From Archangium minus (lineage in GTDB: Bacteria; Myxococcota; Myxococcia; Myxococcales; Myxococcaceae), in contig NZ_CP043494.1 in assembly GCF_044360475.1 (NCBI RefSeq), positions 3,472,001-3,536,000 on the forward strand: DNA of 64,000 bases. The letters run 5' to 3'. A model generated the notes under the pieces. It was not told the DNA's origin and searched no databases. It worked only from the letters and a program-made list of their open reading frames with translations. A program made the translations under genes and the position numbers. This document shows, piece by piece, positions 17,771 to 26,843 of this stretch (positions within the stretch are counted from its first letter, which is position 1; the number at the start of each line of letters is the position of its first letter).

Positions 17771-20080
17771 ATGCGGACGGAGGCGTGTTTCCCCGTGTCG
17801 AGCAACGGAGCTGAGCAGGAGCCGCAGACCTTCACCGAGGCCATCCTCGGCAAGGGCATCCACCAGGAGTCGTGGGCGAAGCGCTGGATGGCGTTGGATC
17901 CATCGTTGCGCGTGGCGTTGGCGACGGCCGCCTTCGCGGCGCTGCTCTTCATCCCCTACCTGGGGGCGGTGGGCCTGTGGGACTGCTGGGAGCCGCACTA
18001 CGGCGAAGTGGGCCGCGAGATGATCCAGCGCCGTGACTACGTGTTCCCCTACTGGGAGAACGCGTGGTTCTTCTCCAAGCCGCCGCTCACCATGTGGATG
18101 CAGGCGCTGGGGATGCAGGTGGTGGGCTCGATGCGCACCGAGGGCGCGCTGGGCCTCTACACCGAGTGGGGCATGCGGATGCCCTTCGCGCTGCTGAGCA
18201 TCGCGGCGGTATCACTGTTGTCGCTGGCGGTGGCGCGTGTGGTGAACCGGCGCGCGGGCCTGGCCACGGGCTTCGTGCTGGCCACCATGCCGCTCTACTT
18301 CCTGCTCACCCGGCAGACGGTGACGGACACGCCCTTTGTCACCACGCTGGTGTGCGCCATGGCGTGCGCGATCATCGGCCAGCTCGACGACACCACGAAG
18401 CACCGCGCCGGCTGGTGGTACGCCTTCTACGTCTTCGCGGGCCTGTCCACCCTGGCCAAGGGTCTGCTGGGCGTGGGCCTGCCGGCCGTCATCCTCGTCC
18501 TCTACGCGCTCTTCGCCGTCATCCCCTACGACGCGGCGAGCCTCAACGCGCACCTGCGCTGGCTGCTGGAGGGCTCCTTCCGTGCCGAGGTCCGCGAGGG
18601 CAAGCAGCCCATGCCCGTGCTGTGGGGGCAGATGTACAAGATGAAGCTGGGCACCGGCATCCTCGTGTTCTTCGCGGTGGCCGTGCCCTGGTACCTGGTG
18701 CTGAGCCTCTTCAATGGCGTGGACGACGAGGGCAAGCTCTTCTGGTACCGCTTCTTCATCCACGACCACCTCAATCGCCTGAGCGCGGGCGTGCACACCA
18801 CCACGCCGGGCGGCACCTTCATCTACTTCATCGAGCAGGGTGGCTTCGGCATCTTCCCCTGGGTGGCGCTGCTGCCGGGGGCCTTCGCGCTGGTGTCCCA
18901 GCTGCGGCCTCGCTCGAGCGACAAGGCGGACCACCTGGCGCTCATCGCCGCGCTGTGGGTGGCCTTCTCCTTCACCCTGCTGGCCTCCTCGGCCACCAAG
19001 TTCCACCACTACGTCTTCCCGGTGCTGCCGGGCCTGGCCGTCCTCATCGCCCTCTTCGTGAACAAGCTGTGGGAGGAGGGCATCTCCGCCCACGTGATGA
19101 GCCTCGTCTTCGGGCTCGTCCTCTTCATCCTCGTGGGCCATGACCTGGCCAACAACCCGAAGAACTTCACCGACCTCTTCGTCTACAACTACGACCGGCC
19201 GTACCCCTCCGAGCTCGTCACCAAGCCCATTGCCATGTTCGCCTCCCGCCCGCTGTGGGTGGGCGACCTGATGACGCTGGTGCTGCTCTCCGTGGGAGCC
19301 TACCTCGCGGTGGGCGTGTTCCAGACGAAGTCCGGCGCCTCGGTGCACTCGCGCGCGGTGGCGCTGCTGTGCCTGGCGGTGGGCGCGGCCTTCTTCGTGC
19401 CCATGGCCATGCGCGACGTGCCCGCCACGCCGGTGATGGGTGTGGCCCTGTTCCTCGTGGGCGCCTGGGTGGCGTGGCAGGCCTCTCGGGCGTCGGTGGA
19501 CGCGCGCACGTCGTTGTGGCTCTTCGCCTCGGCCCTGCTGCTGGTGGGCGCGATGTCCGCGGTGCGCGGCTTCCGCGTCCCGGCCGCGAGTGACTCGCTC
19601 CTCAAGTCCCTGTCCTCGCCCGTCAACGTGAAGATGGCCCTGGGCTTTGTCTTCACGGTGGCCGGTGGCCTGGCGGTGGTAGCGGCGCTGCAGCGTGCCC
19701 GGGTGATGCTGTACGGCACCTTCTGGGCGCTCGCGGCCGGCTTCGCCCTCTGGTTCAACTGGGGCCACTGGGTGGACCTGTCCCACCACTGGACGCAGCG
19801 CGACCTGTTCTGGCGCTACTACGCCCAGCGCAAGCCGGACGAGCCCATCACCGCCTTCATGATGAACTGGCGCGGAGAGACCTTCTACTCGCGCAACCAG
19901 GTGAAGCAGATCCGCGAGCCGGCCAAGCTCAAGCCCTTCGTGGCGCAGCCCGGCCGCGAGTGGGCCCTGGTGGAGCACAACCGGCTCGGCGTACTGCGGC
20001 AGGCCGCGGGCTCCGACAAGGTCATCACCGTCATCGATCGCGACATCAACAACAAGTTCATCCTGGTGAGCATCGATTGA
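17771..20080 (+). CDS. GT39/ArnT-type membrane glycosyltransferase
   Basis: A 769-residue integral membrane protein with about 12 or more hydrophobic segments. The first periplasmic loop has the GT-C acidic motif in WDCWEPHYGEVGREM and SKPPLTMWMQ, typical of ArnT/PMT enzymes that move a sugar from polyprenyl phosphate to protein or lipid A. A C-terminal soluble part follows. The start at 17771 has AGGAG ten bases before it. The last bases TTGA form the start of the ABC ATPase gene, so the genes are coupled. Acceptor and sugar are unknown. Confidence 0.88.
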   Translation: MRTEACFPVSSNGAEQEPQTFTEAILGKGIHQESWAKRWMALDPSLRVALATAAFAALLFIPYLGAVGLWDCWEPHYGEVGREMIQRRDYVFPYWENAWFFSKPPLTMWMQALGMQVVGSMRTEGALGLYTEWGMRMPFALLSIAAVSLLSLAVARVVNRRAGLATGFVLATMPLYFLLTRQTVTDTPFVTTLVCAMACAIIGQLDDTTKHRAGWWYAFYVFAGLSTLAKGLLGVGLPAVILVLYALFAVIPYDAASLNAHLRWLLEGSFRAEVREGKQPMPVLWGQMYKMKLGTGILVFFAVAVPWYLVLSLFNGVDDEGKLFWYRFFIHDHLNRLSAGVHTTTPGGTFIYFIEQGGFGIFPWVALLPGAFALVSQLRPRSSDKADHLALIAALWVAFSFTLLASSATKFHHYVFPVLPGLAVLIALFVNKLWEEGISAHVMSLVFGLVLFILVGHDLANNPKNFTDLFVYNYDRPYPSELVTKPIAMFASRPLWVGDLMTLVLLSVGAYLAVGVFQTKSGASVHSRAVALLCLAVGAAFFVPMAMRDVPATPVMGVALFLVGAWVAWQASRASVDARTSLWLFASALLLVGAMSAVRGFRVPAASDSLLKSLSSPVNVKMALGFVFTVAGGLAVVAALQRARVMLYGTFWALAAGFALWFNWGHWVDLSHHWTQRDLFWRYYAQRKPDEPITAFMMNWRGETFYSRNQVKQIREPAKLKPFVAQPGREWALVEHNRLGVLRQAAGSDKVITVIDRDINNKFILVSID

Positions 20081-20994
20081 GCGGCATCTCCGTCCAGGGG
20101 GTCGCCAAGCGCTTCGGCGCGCGCACCGCGGTGGAGGGGCTGACGTTCGACGTCCGCCCGGGCGAGGTGTTCGGCCTGCTCGGGCCCAACGGCGCGGGGA
20201 AGACGACCACGGTGCGCATGCTCACCGGGCTCCTCCAGCCCTCGGAGGGCGAGGCGCACGTCTGGGGCCACTCGGTGCGCACGGATGGCGAGTCGCTGCG
20301 CCGCGTGGTGGGTCTGCTCACTGAGCAACCCGGGCTCTATGAGCGGCTCAGCGCGCGCGACAACCTGCGCTTCTTCATGAAGCTGCACGAGCTGGACGAG
20401 CGCGCGGTCTGGCCGCGTGCCCTCGCCTATCTGGAGCGCTTCGGGCTGGCGGGCCGGGAGAACGATCCCTGCGGAAGCTTCTCCAAGGGCATGCGGCAGA
20501 AGCTGGCCATCGTGCGCACGCTGGTGCACGACCCCAAGGTCATCTTCCTGGACGAGCCCACGAGCGGGTTGGACCCGGAGTCGGCGCGCACCGTGCGTGA
20601 CGCGGTGGCGGAGCTGGCGGCGGAGGGGCGCACCATCGTGCTGTGCTCGCACAACCTGGCCGAGGTGGAGCGGTTGTGCACGCGGGTGGCGGTGGTGAAG
20701 GGACGGTTGCTGGCGATGGCCCCGTTGAACGAGCTGCGCCGCGCGGGCAGCGCGCTGGACGTGAAGGTCGAGGGTGAGGCCGAGCGCTTCGTCACGGCGC
20801 TGGCCGCGTTGCCGTTCGCGCCCAACGTGCTCGCTGAGGGCGCGCGGCTGCGGGTGATGCTCGCGGACGAGTCGCACGCCCCGGACGTGGTGGCGTGTCT
20901 GGTGGGCGCGGGGGCGCGCGTGCACAGCGCGGTGCCGGCCCAGCGTCCTCTCGAAGAGGTCTACCTGGAGCTCATCCGCGAGGGGAGGGTGTGA
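20077..20994 (+). CDS. ABC transporter ATP-binding protein
   Basis: 305 residues starting at TTG 20077, which overlaps the glycosyltransferase stop (TTGA). Walker A GPNGAGKT (36-43), Q-loop TEQPGLYERLS, signature FSKGMRQKLAI, Walker B VIFLDEPTSGLDPE and switch His in CSHNLAEVE are intact. It is an ABC-2 exporter ATPase pairing with the permease immediately downstream. Co-transcription with a lipid-linked glycosyltransferase hints at export of an envelope compound, but the substrate is unknown. Confidence 0.92.
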   Translation: MSGISVQGVAKRFGARTAVEGLTFDVRPGEVFGLLGPNGAGKTTTVRMLTGLLQPSEGEAHVWGHSVRTDGESLRRVVGLLTEQPGLYERLSARDNLRFFMKLHELDERAVWPRALAYLERFGLAGRENDPCGSFSKGMRQKLAIVRTLVHDPKVIFLDEPTSGLDPESARTVRDAVAELAAEGRTIVLCSHNLAEVERLCTRVAVVKGRLLAMAPLNELRRAGSALDVKVEGEAERFVTALAALPFAPNVLAEGARLRVMLADESHAPDVVACLVGAGARVHSAVPAQRPLEEVYLELIREGRV

Positions 20995-20996
20995 GC

Positions 20997-21797
20997 ATGG
21001 CGTTCCATCCCCGGCGTGCGCTGGCCGTCTTCTGGAAGGACTTCCTGGACCTGCGCAGGAACCTGCCGCTGCTGCTCGCCATGGCGGCGCTGCCCATGGT
21101 GCTCGTGGTGGTGCCGATGATCGTCGTCTGGACCTACGTGCAGGATCCGGACGACACCAACCTGCGGGTGCTCGCCCTCTTCTACGACCCGAGCCTGCCC
21201 CTGAACGCCAACGCGGGGCGCTTCCTGGTGGAGCGCACCCTGCTGGACTGGTTCGGCATGTTCCTGGTGATGCCGGTGTTCGTCCCCATCCTCATCTCCT
21301 CGCAGAGCGTGGCGGGGGAGAAGGAGCGGCGCACGCTGGAGCCGCTGCTGGCCTCGCCGGTGACGGCGGTGGAGCTGGTGGCGGGCAAGAGCCTGGCCTC
21401 GCTGGTGCCCGCGGTGCTGATTACCTGGGTGGCCTTCGCGCTGCTGTGCGTGGGGGTGGACGTGGTGGCGTGGCCGTTGGGCCAGGGCCTGATCATGCCC
21501 AACGCGCTGTGGCTCTTCGGGGTGATTGTGCTGGCGCCGCTGTTCGCCTTCTTCGGCAACGGCGTGGCGGTGCTCATCTCCGCGCGCGTGGCCGATGCGC
21601 GCACGGCCCAGCAGCTCTCCGCCCTGGTGGTGCTGCCGCTCGTGGGGCTGGTGGCGGGCCAGGTGGCCGGGTTCCTGAACGCCGGGCTGGCCTACTATGC
21701 CCTCCAGGGCGCGGTGGTGCTGCTGCTTGACGCGGTGCTTCTCTGGGCCAGCGTCCGGCTACTGGAGCGCGAGCGCCTTATCAGCCGCTGGGGGTAG
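20997..21797 (+). CDS. ABC-2 type transporter permease
   Basis: A 266-residue membrane protein with six hydrophobic segments (around LLLAMAALPMVLVVVPMIVVW, MFLVMPVFVPILI, VPAVLITWVAFALLC, ALWLFGVIVLAPLFAFFG, LVVLPLVGLVAGQVAG and a C-terminal helix). SQSVAGEKERRTLEPLLASPV is the characteristic ABC-2 permease cytosolic motif. ATG 20997 is preceded by GGAGGG and sits two bases after the ATPase stop; GTG 20991 is an in-frame alternative. Confidence 0.9.
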   Translation: MAFHPRRALAVFWKDFLDLRRNLPLLLAMAALPMVLVVVPMIVVWTYVQDPDDTNLRVLALFYDPSLPLNANAGRFLVERTLLDWFGMFLVMPVFVPILISSQSVAGEKERRTLEPLLASPVTAVELVAGKSLASLVPAVLITWVAFALLCVGVDVVAWPLGQGLIMPNALWLFGVIVLAPLFAFFGNGVAVLISARVADARTAQQLSALVVLPLVGLVAGQVAGFLNAGLAYYALQGAVVLLLDAVLLWASVRLLERERLISRWG

Positions 21798-21983
21798 CCA
21801 AGCGGACAACCCCATGCCGGGTTGACTGGCCAAGGGTGCGGAACCTCTGGCATGTTCCCGGGGAGCAGGCCGGGGGCAGTGCGATCGGCGGGCATGCAAT
21901 GGGCCCGGTCGCTATGCGTTAGAGGGATAGGCGGCGTTGGGCTCCCGGTGTCGACGCGGTCTCTAGGAGGCGACGAAAGCACG

Positions 21984-23039
21984 ATGGGATTCTTCGGTGG
22001 AATCAAGGACGAGGCGAAGCGCAACTTCATCGCGCGCGCCGATGAGGCGAAGGGCGAGATTGTCTACAAGTATCCGGAGAAGAACATCCGGATGCTCACC
22101 CAGCTCACCGTTGATGCCGACGAAGTCGCGCTCTTCGTGAAGGACGGGAAGGTGGAGGGCAAGCTGGGGCCGGGGCGGCACCAGCTGGACACCAGTAACA
22201 TCCCGTTCCTGTCGCGCCTGTTGGAGGGGTTCACCGGCGGCAACCTGTTCATCGCCGAGGTGTTCTTCGTCTCCACGCGCGAGTTCACGGGCGTGAAGTT
22301 CGGTGGCCCCATCGGTGACGTGCGCGACCCGGAGACGGGGCTGGGCATTGGCACGATGGTGTACGGCGACTTCTCCATCCGGGTGACGGAGCCGGAGAAG
22401 CTGGTGGTGGGCCTGGTGGGCATGGGCCGCACGAGCAACGCGGACTTCCTGGGCTGGTTCAAGGGCCAGGTGCTCAAGGTGACGCGGGATCGCATCGCCG
22501 AGCTGCTGGTGAAGAAGCGCTGGCCGCTGCTGGACGTGACGAGCGGCGCGTACACGGAGGAGATCGAGACCGAGGTGATCGCGGGTCTCAAGCCTCACGT
22601 GGACACCTACGGCCTCACCGTGGTGCGGATGGGTAACTTCCACGTCAGCATCAAGGAGGAGGACGAGGCGACGCTGAAGAAGCTGTCGAAGGACGTGGCG
22701 TACTCGCGTCTGGCGGGCGGTTTCCAGCAGTACGCACAGGGTCAGGCGATGCTGGGTGCGTCCGAGGGCATGGCCAAGGGCGGTGGCGGCTCGGATGGCG
22801 CGCTGCAGGGCATGGGGATGGGAATGGGCTTCGGCATGGCCCAGATGTTCGCCAACCAGCAGCAGCAGAATCAGCAGAACTACCAGCAGCAGCAACAGCC
22901 TCCTCCGCAGGCGGCGGCCCCGGCGGACACGCGCAGCCCGGCGCAGCGGCTGAAGGAGCTCAAGGAGCTGAAGGACGCGGGAGTGCTCTCGGACGACGAG
23001 TACAACGCCAAGCGCGCTGAGCTGATGAAGTTGCTGTAG
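21984..23039 (+). CDS. SPFH/Band-7 domain protein with C-terminal SHOCT motif
   Basis: 351 residues. The N-terminal half is an SPFH/stomatin-like domain (DEVALFVKDGKVEGKLGPG, GTMVYGDFSIRV, YGLTVVRMGNFHV). Then come a Gly/Met-rich stretch and a Gln-rich tract, and the C-terminus RLKELKELKDAGVLSDDEY is a SHOCT short C-terminal domain. Similar proteins are scaffolds in membrane-associated or stress complexes, but no transmembrane helix is present here. AGGAGG lies 13 bases upstream of the ATG. A REP-like hairpin follows the stop. Confidence 0.9.
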   Translation: MGFFGGIKDEAKRNFIARADEAKGEIVYKYPEKNIRMLTQLTVDADEVALFVKDGKVEGKLGPGRHQLDTSNIPFLSRLLEGFTGGNLFIAEVFFVSTREFTGVKFGGPIGDVRDPETGLGIGTMVYGDFSIRVTEPEKLVVGLVGMGRTSNADFLGWFKGQVLKVTRDRIAELLVKKRWPLLDVTSGAYTEEIETEVIAGLKPHVDTYGLTVVRMGNFHVSIKEEDEATLKKLSKDVAYSRLAGGFQQYAQGQAMLGASEGMAKGGGGSDGALQGMGMGMGFGMAQMFANQQQQNQQNYQQQQQPPPQAAAPADTRSPAQRLKELKELKDAGVLSDDEYNAKRAELMKLL

Positions 23040-23042
23040 CCC

Positions 23043-23081
23043 CACCCCCTCTCCCTCTGGGAGAGGGACGGGGTGAGGGTA
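23043..23081 (-). repeat. REP-like intergenic hairpin, copy 1
   Basis: CCCTCTCCC (23047-23055) pairs perfectly with GGGAGAGGG (23059-23067), followed by ACGGGGTGAGGG. The same unit occurs in the opposite orientation at 54276-54313. It sits directly downstream of the SPFH gene and may serve as a terminator. Confidence 0.75.
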
Positions 23082-23165
23082 GAGAGTTCAAACGCCGTAC
23101 CCCGAGGCCTCCGTCCGTGTTCAGGGCGGGGGCCTTCGTGTATCAGCGCGCCCGACTGAGTGGAG

Positions 23166-25115
23166 TCAGTGGGTCCTCTTGCCCCGAGTCTTCTGTCCGT
23201 GTTGCGGACGAGAGCCCTCTTTCTTCCTGGGGCTCGTGACCTTCGCGGAGCGAGCGTGCCGGGTCTGGGGCTTGCGAAGCTTCGAGACCTTCGAGGTCCT
23301 GGACGCCGAGGACGGAGCCGCCGGAGCAGGTGTCGGAGCCGGAGCCGGCGTGGCGGGAGTGGGCTCGGGGGCAGGAGTCACGGGGGCCTCCTCCGCCGGA
23401 GCGGACTCCTGTGCCGGGGCTTCGGGGGCCACCGGGGTGTTCTCCGGGGAGGCCGGGGCGGTGGGCTTCGAGGTCCCGTTGTCTTCACGGGCATCCAGCT
23501 TGATGGGCACGCCCAGCGTGGCGCCGAGCCGCAGCAGCAGCACATCCGGGGAGATGCCCTTCTCGCCCATGGCCTCGGCCACTTCGCGGGCGGAGAGCGC
23601 ATTGCCGTGGGCCCACAGCTCCTTGAGGAACTTGCCGGCATCCGGCTCGTGCCACCAGGACGGGCCGAAGCGCGCCTTGAGCTGCCCCTGGAGCTGGCCC
23701 GCGAGGAACCACGCGCGGAAGTTGTCCGCGGACTGGAAGAAGTCCTCCTGGTCCACCAGGTAGCGAGCGACGTCATCGTCCGTCGCCGGCATTTCATCCA
23801 CGCGCTCGAGGAGGGTCCTGTACAGCTCGCGGGGGTCCACCTCCTCCTGCTGCCGGTGCAGCGCGAGCTGGTACAGCAGCTTGCCCGCGGCGCGGCGGAT
23901 GAGGAACAGCTTGTGGGCGCTCGTCGCCGCCAGGTACGAGGCGCGGTCCTTGCCCGACAGCCCCGCGTGCTCCTCCAGCCACACCGGGTCCTCCGACAGG
24001 TCCTCGAAGAGGGCCGCATAGGCCTCGGTGACGGTGGGGTTGCCCAGCTTGGCCAGCTCGAAGCGGGCCTCCTTCGTGAAGGCATAGTGCAGCGCGTGGC
24101 CGAACTCGTGCAGCAGCCGAGCCTGCTCCAGTGCTCCCTCGATGGGCCGCACCGACAGCCGCACGTCCTTGGGCACTTCGATGCCCAGCGTCAGCGGGCG
24201 CGGGTTCTTGCGCTTCACATCGTCGCGCGCGTCGATGCGCACGTTCTTCATTTCGCCCAGGTCGATGCCCATCCCCGACAGAGTGCCGTGCGCGCGCAGC
24301 AGCAGCTCGCTCTTGGGGAAGAAGCCATCCACCTCGCGCGGGCGGAACAGCCGAGGGAGGTCCGCCCGAGTGAGGCTCGTGAAGGGCATCCCCAGCTCGC
24401 GCTGGGCGAGCCGCTCCATCACTTCCTTGTAGGGCTTTTCGGTGGCCTGAAGCACCTCCTCGGCGAGCAGGCCCAGCCGTCCCAGGTCCGCCTGACGCAG
24501 CTCGCCGCCGAAGGCCTCGTACGAGGCGTAGCCCAGCTCGCGCACCAGCTCCTCCGTCCGCTGCTCCCGGCGGTGGATGAGCGGGTTGAGTCGCTCCAGC
24601 GCGGGTGTCGCCGCGACGTAGAGGGCCTTGCGCCTGGGTGCACTGCGCTCGTTGGCCAGCAGCCGCTCCAGGTCTCGCCAACGCACCTCGCGGCCGTCCA
24701 CCTGGAAGGTCAGGGACGCCTCCAGGTTGGCGATGGCGTCGTTCACCTCGGCGAGCTGCTGCGACAGGTACTCGCCCGCGAAGTGCGACTGGAGCGCGGT
24801 GAGGGCGCGCAGCTCGCGCGCGTCCGTGGTGCGCTGGCGCAGCCGATCGATCTTCCGGATGTTGTCGAGGCTGAACAGCGCCTCCTTGCCGACATATGTG
24901 GAGGCCATGTCGGCCCGGGCCCCTTCGGCCCAGAAGCGCCACACCAGCAGATCTTGCGACTTGAGGAGGTCCTCGGCTTCCGCGGCGAGCCGGGCCACCT
25001 CGGCGGCCAGTTTCTGCTCCTCCGTGAGCGGGGGAGAGGCGGACCTGGTCGTGGCGCACCCGCCGAGGGAGCTGAGACCGAGGAGAAGGACGAGTGCGGG
25101 AAGCCTTGGGCGCAT
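23166..25115 (-). CDS. M3-like zinc metallopeptidase lipoprotein
   Basis: A 649-residue protein from ATG 25115 with a lipoprotein signal ending LGGC (Cys20). The zinc motif HEFGH (336-340) lies in LLHEFGHALHYAF, followed by TEAYAALFEDLSED, which supplies a downstream Glu ligand; this is gluzincin (oligoendopeptidase-like) architecture. The first 250 residues are helical with EEQKLAAEVARLAAEAEDLL. The C-terminal 100 residues are Ala/Pro/Thr-rich and then strongly basic, which is unusual and may be a wall or nucleic-acid binding tail. It is divergent from epmA with 30 bp between the starts. Confidence 0.85.
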   Translation of the reverse strand: MRPRLPALVLLLGLSSLGGCATTRSASPPLTEEQKLAAEVARLAAEAEDLLKSQDLLVWRFWAEGARADMASTYVGKEALFSLDNIRKIDRLRQRTTDARELRALTALQSHFAGEYLSQQLAEVNDAIANLEASLTFQVDGREVRWRDLERLLANERSAPRRKALYVAATPALERLNPLIHRREQRTEELVRELGYASYEAFGGELRQADLGRLGLLAEEVLQATEKPYKEVMERLAQRELGMPFTSLTRADLPRLFRPREVDGFFPKSELLLRAHGTLSGMGIDLGEMKNVRIDARDDVKRKNPRPLTLGIEVPKDVRLSVRPIEGALEQARLLHEFGHALHYAFTKEARFELAKLGNPTVTEAYAALFEDLSEDPVWLEEHAGLSGKDRASYLAATSAHKLFLIRRAAGKLLYQLALHRQQEEVDPRELYRTLLERVDEMPATDDDVARYLVDQEDFFQSADNFRAWFLAGQLQGQLKARFGPSWWHEPDAGKFLKELWAHGNALSAREVAEAMGEKGISPDVLLLRLGATLGVPIKLDAREDNGTSKPTAPASPENTPVAPEAPAQESAPAEEAPVTPAPEPTPATPAPAPTPAPAAPSSASRTSKVSKLRKPQTRHARSAKVTSPRKKEGSRPQHGQKTRGKRTH

Positions 25116-25145
25116 GGGACGCGCAATGTAACTTCCGCGCCGCTC

Positions 25146-26132
25146 ATGCCCAATCAACTCCAGTGGCGCTCGGCCGCCGCCCGGCAGGCACTCTACGGAG
25201 CCCTCCGCCGTTTCTTCACCCAACTTGGCTACCTGGAGGTGGACACGCCGCTGCTCGTCCCCACGCCAGGGATGGAGCCCCACATCACCGCCTTCGAGTC
25301 ACCCTTCGTGCCCGAGACGGACGTGGGCCAGCGCCGCACCCTCTACCTGCACACCAGCCCCGAGTACGCCATGAAGCGGTTGCTCGCGGATGGCTCAGGC
25401 CCCCTCTTCCAGATTTGCAAGGTATTCAGAAACGGGGAGGTCTCGAGGACCCACAACCCCGAGTTCACGATGCTGGAGTTCTACCGGCCCCAGGCGGACT
25501 ACCACGCCATCATGGCGGACCTGGAGGGGGCGCTGGCGGAGGCGGACCGGACGGTGGGGGGCGATGGCTTCTTCACCCGCACGCCCTACGAGCGGCTGTC
25601 GGTGCGGGACGCGGTGCTCCGGACGACGGGCATCGACTTGAGGGCCTGTGCGGACGGCCCCTCCCTGAAGCGGGCGGCGGAGGCAGCCGGGGTGCGCACC
25701 GGGGACGCCACCAGCTTCGATGATGTGTTCTTCCACCTGTTCCTGCAGAAGGTGGAAGGGACATTGGGTTGGGAGCGACCGACCTACCTGACGGAGTACC
25801 CCGCCTCGATGGCCTCGCTGGCGCGGCTCAAGCCGGGAGACCCCTCGGTGGCCGAGCGCACGGAGCTGTACGCCAAGGGGTTGGAGCTGGCCAACGGCTT
25901 CTCGGAGCTGACGGACCCGGTGGAACAGCGAGCTCGGTTGCTTGAAGAACAGGAATTCCGGCGTATGACGGGCAGATCCGTCTACCCACTGGACGAGCGG
26001 TTCCTTGACGCGGTAGGGCGCATGCCGCCTTCGGCGGGGATCGCCGTGGGGTTGGACCGTATCTTGATGTTGTTGCTGGGTGTGGAGGCCATTTCGGATG
26101 TCCTCCTCTTTCCGGCGCACGAATTCGTTTGA
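25146..26132 (+). CDS. epmA: EpmA-type elongation factor P lysyl-lysine ligase (truncated LysRS paralogue)
   Basis: A 328-residue class II aminoacyl-tRNA synthetase core without the anticodon-binding domain. Motif 2 is ICKVFRNGEVSRTHNPEF and motif 3 is GIAVGLDRILMLLLG, with PGMEPHITAF, LHTSPEYAMKRLL and ELANGFSELTDP matching EpmA/GenX. EpmA attaches beta-lysine to EF-P to relieve ribosome stalling at polyproline. Neither efp nor epmB is in the window. The short divergent spacing to the peptidase implies shared promoter space. Confidence 0.92.
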   Translation: MPNQLQWRSAAARQALYGALRRFFTQLGYLEVDTPLLVPTPGMEPHITAFESPFVPETDVGQRRTLYLHTSPEYAMKRLLADGSGPLFQICKVFRNGEVSRTHNPEFTMLEFYRPQADYHAIMADLEGALAEADRTVGGDGFFTRTPYERLSVRDAVLRTTGIDLRACADGPSLKRAAEAAGVRTGDATSFDDVFFHLFLQKVEGTLGWERPTYLTEYPASMASLARLKPGDPSVAERTELYAKGLELANGFSELTDPVEQRARLLEEQEFRRMTGRSVYPLDERFLDAVGRMPPSAGIAVGLDRILMLLLGVEAISDVLLFPAHEFV

Positions 26133-26177
26133 AGTGAAGGACCCTGGGCGCGCATGGCGCTTGGGATGTGAAGTGAC

Positions 26178-26843
26178 ATGGCCACCAAGAAGCCACAGAT
26201 CCACAGTTGCCAGGCACACCCCTGGCACGGCATTGCCCCCGGCGACGAGACCCCCGAGGTCGTCACCACGTACATCGAGATCGTCCCCACCGACACGGTG
26301 AAGTACGAGCTGGACAAGGAGTCGGGCCTCCTCCGTATCGATCGCCCGCAGCGGTTCTCCAGCCAGTGCCCCACGCTCTACGGGTTCATCCCCCAGACGT
26401 TCTGCGACGAGCTGGTGGCGAAGCGCTGCGCCGAGCGCACCGGCAACCGGGACATCAAGGGCGATGGGGATCCGCTCGACATCTGCGTGCTGACGGAGAA
26501 GGTGATTCCGGCCGGCGGGCTGCTGGTGCGCGCGGTGCCGGTGGGCGGCTTCCGCATGGTCGACGGCGACGAGGCCGACGACAAGATCATCGCCGTGCTG
26601 GAGTCGGACCTTGTCTTCGGGGCGCTGCAGCACGTGGCGCAGCTGCCGACCACGCTCGTGGAGCGCCTCAAGCACTACTTCCTCACCTACAAGCAGATTC
26701 CCAGTGAGGCGAAGCGCGCGGTGGAGATCGTCGAGATGTACGATCGCTCCGAGGCGCACGAGGTCATCAAGCGCAGCATGAAGGACTACCAGCGCGTGTA
26801 CGGGCAGGCCCCGGCGCGCAAGTCCCGCGGCCGCAAGGGCTAG
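26178..26843 (+). CDS. ppa: Inorganic pyrophosphatase, family I
   Basis: 221 residues. The metal site is DGDPLD (Asp96, Asp98, Asp101), with YGFIPQTFC upstream and DDKI downstream, as in soluble family I enzymes that hydrolyse PPi to phosphate. The protein is longer than the roughly 175-residue E. coli enzyme and resembles the eukaryote-like longer forms at its N-terminus (HPWHGIAPGDETP). The last ten residues are basic. It follows epmA by 45 bp and overlaps the convergent TonB-like gene by 4 bp. Confidence 0.93.
   Translation: MATKKPQIHSCQAHPWHGIAPGDETPEVVTTYIEIVPTDTVKYELDKESGLLRIDRPQRFSSQCPTLYGFIPQTFCDELVAKRCAERTGNRDIKGDGDPLDICVLTEKVIPAGGLLVRAVPVGGFRMVDGDEADDKIIAVLESDLVFGALQHVAQLPTTLVERLKHYFLTYKQIPSEAKRAVEIVEMYDRSEAHEVIKRSMKDYQRVYGQAPARKSRGRKG

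Noticed and set aside
18212..19978. 588-codon minus-strand frame in the glycosyltransferase
   Set aside because: Low-complexity His/Gln/Glu product typical of antisense frames in GC-rich genes.
23160..25142. Plus-strand extension of epmA to 990 codons
   Set aside because: The extra 662 codons are antisense to the peptidase; EpmA similarity starts at 25146.
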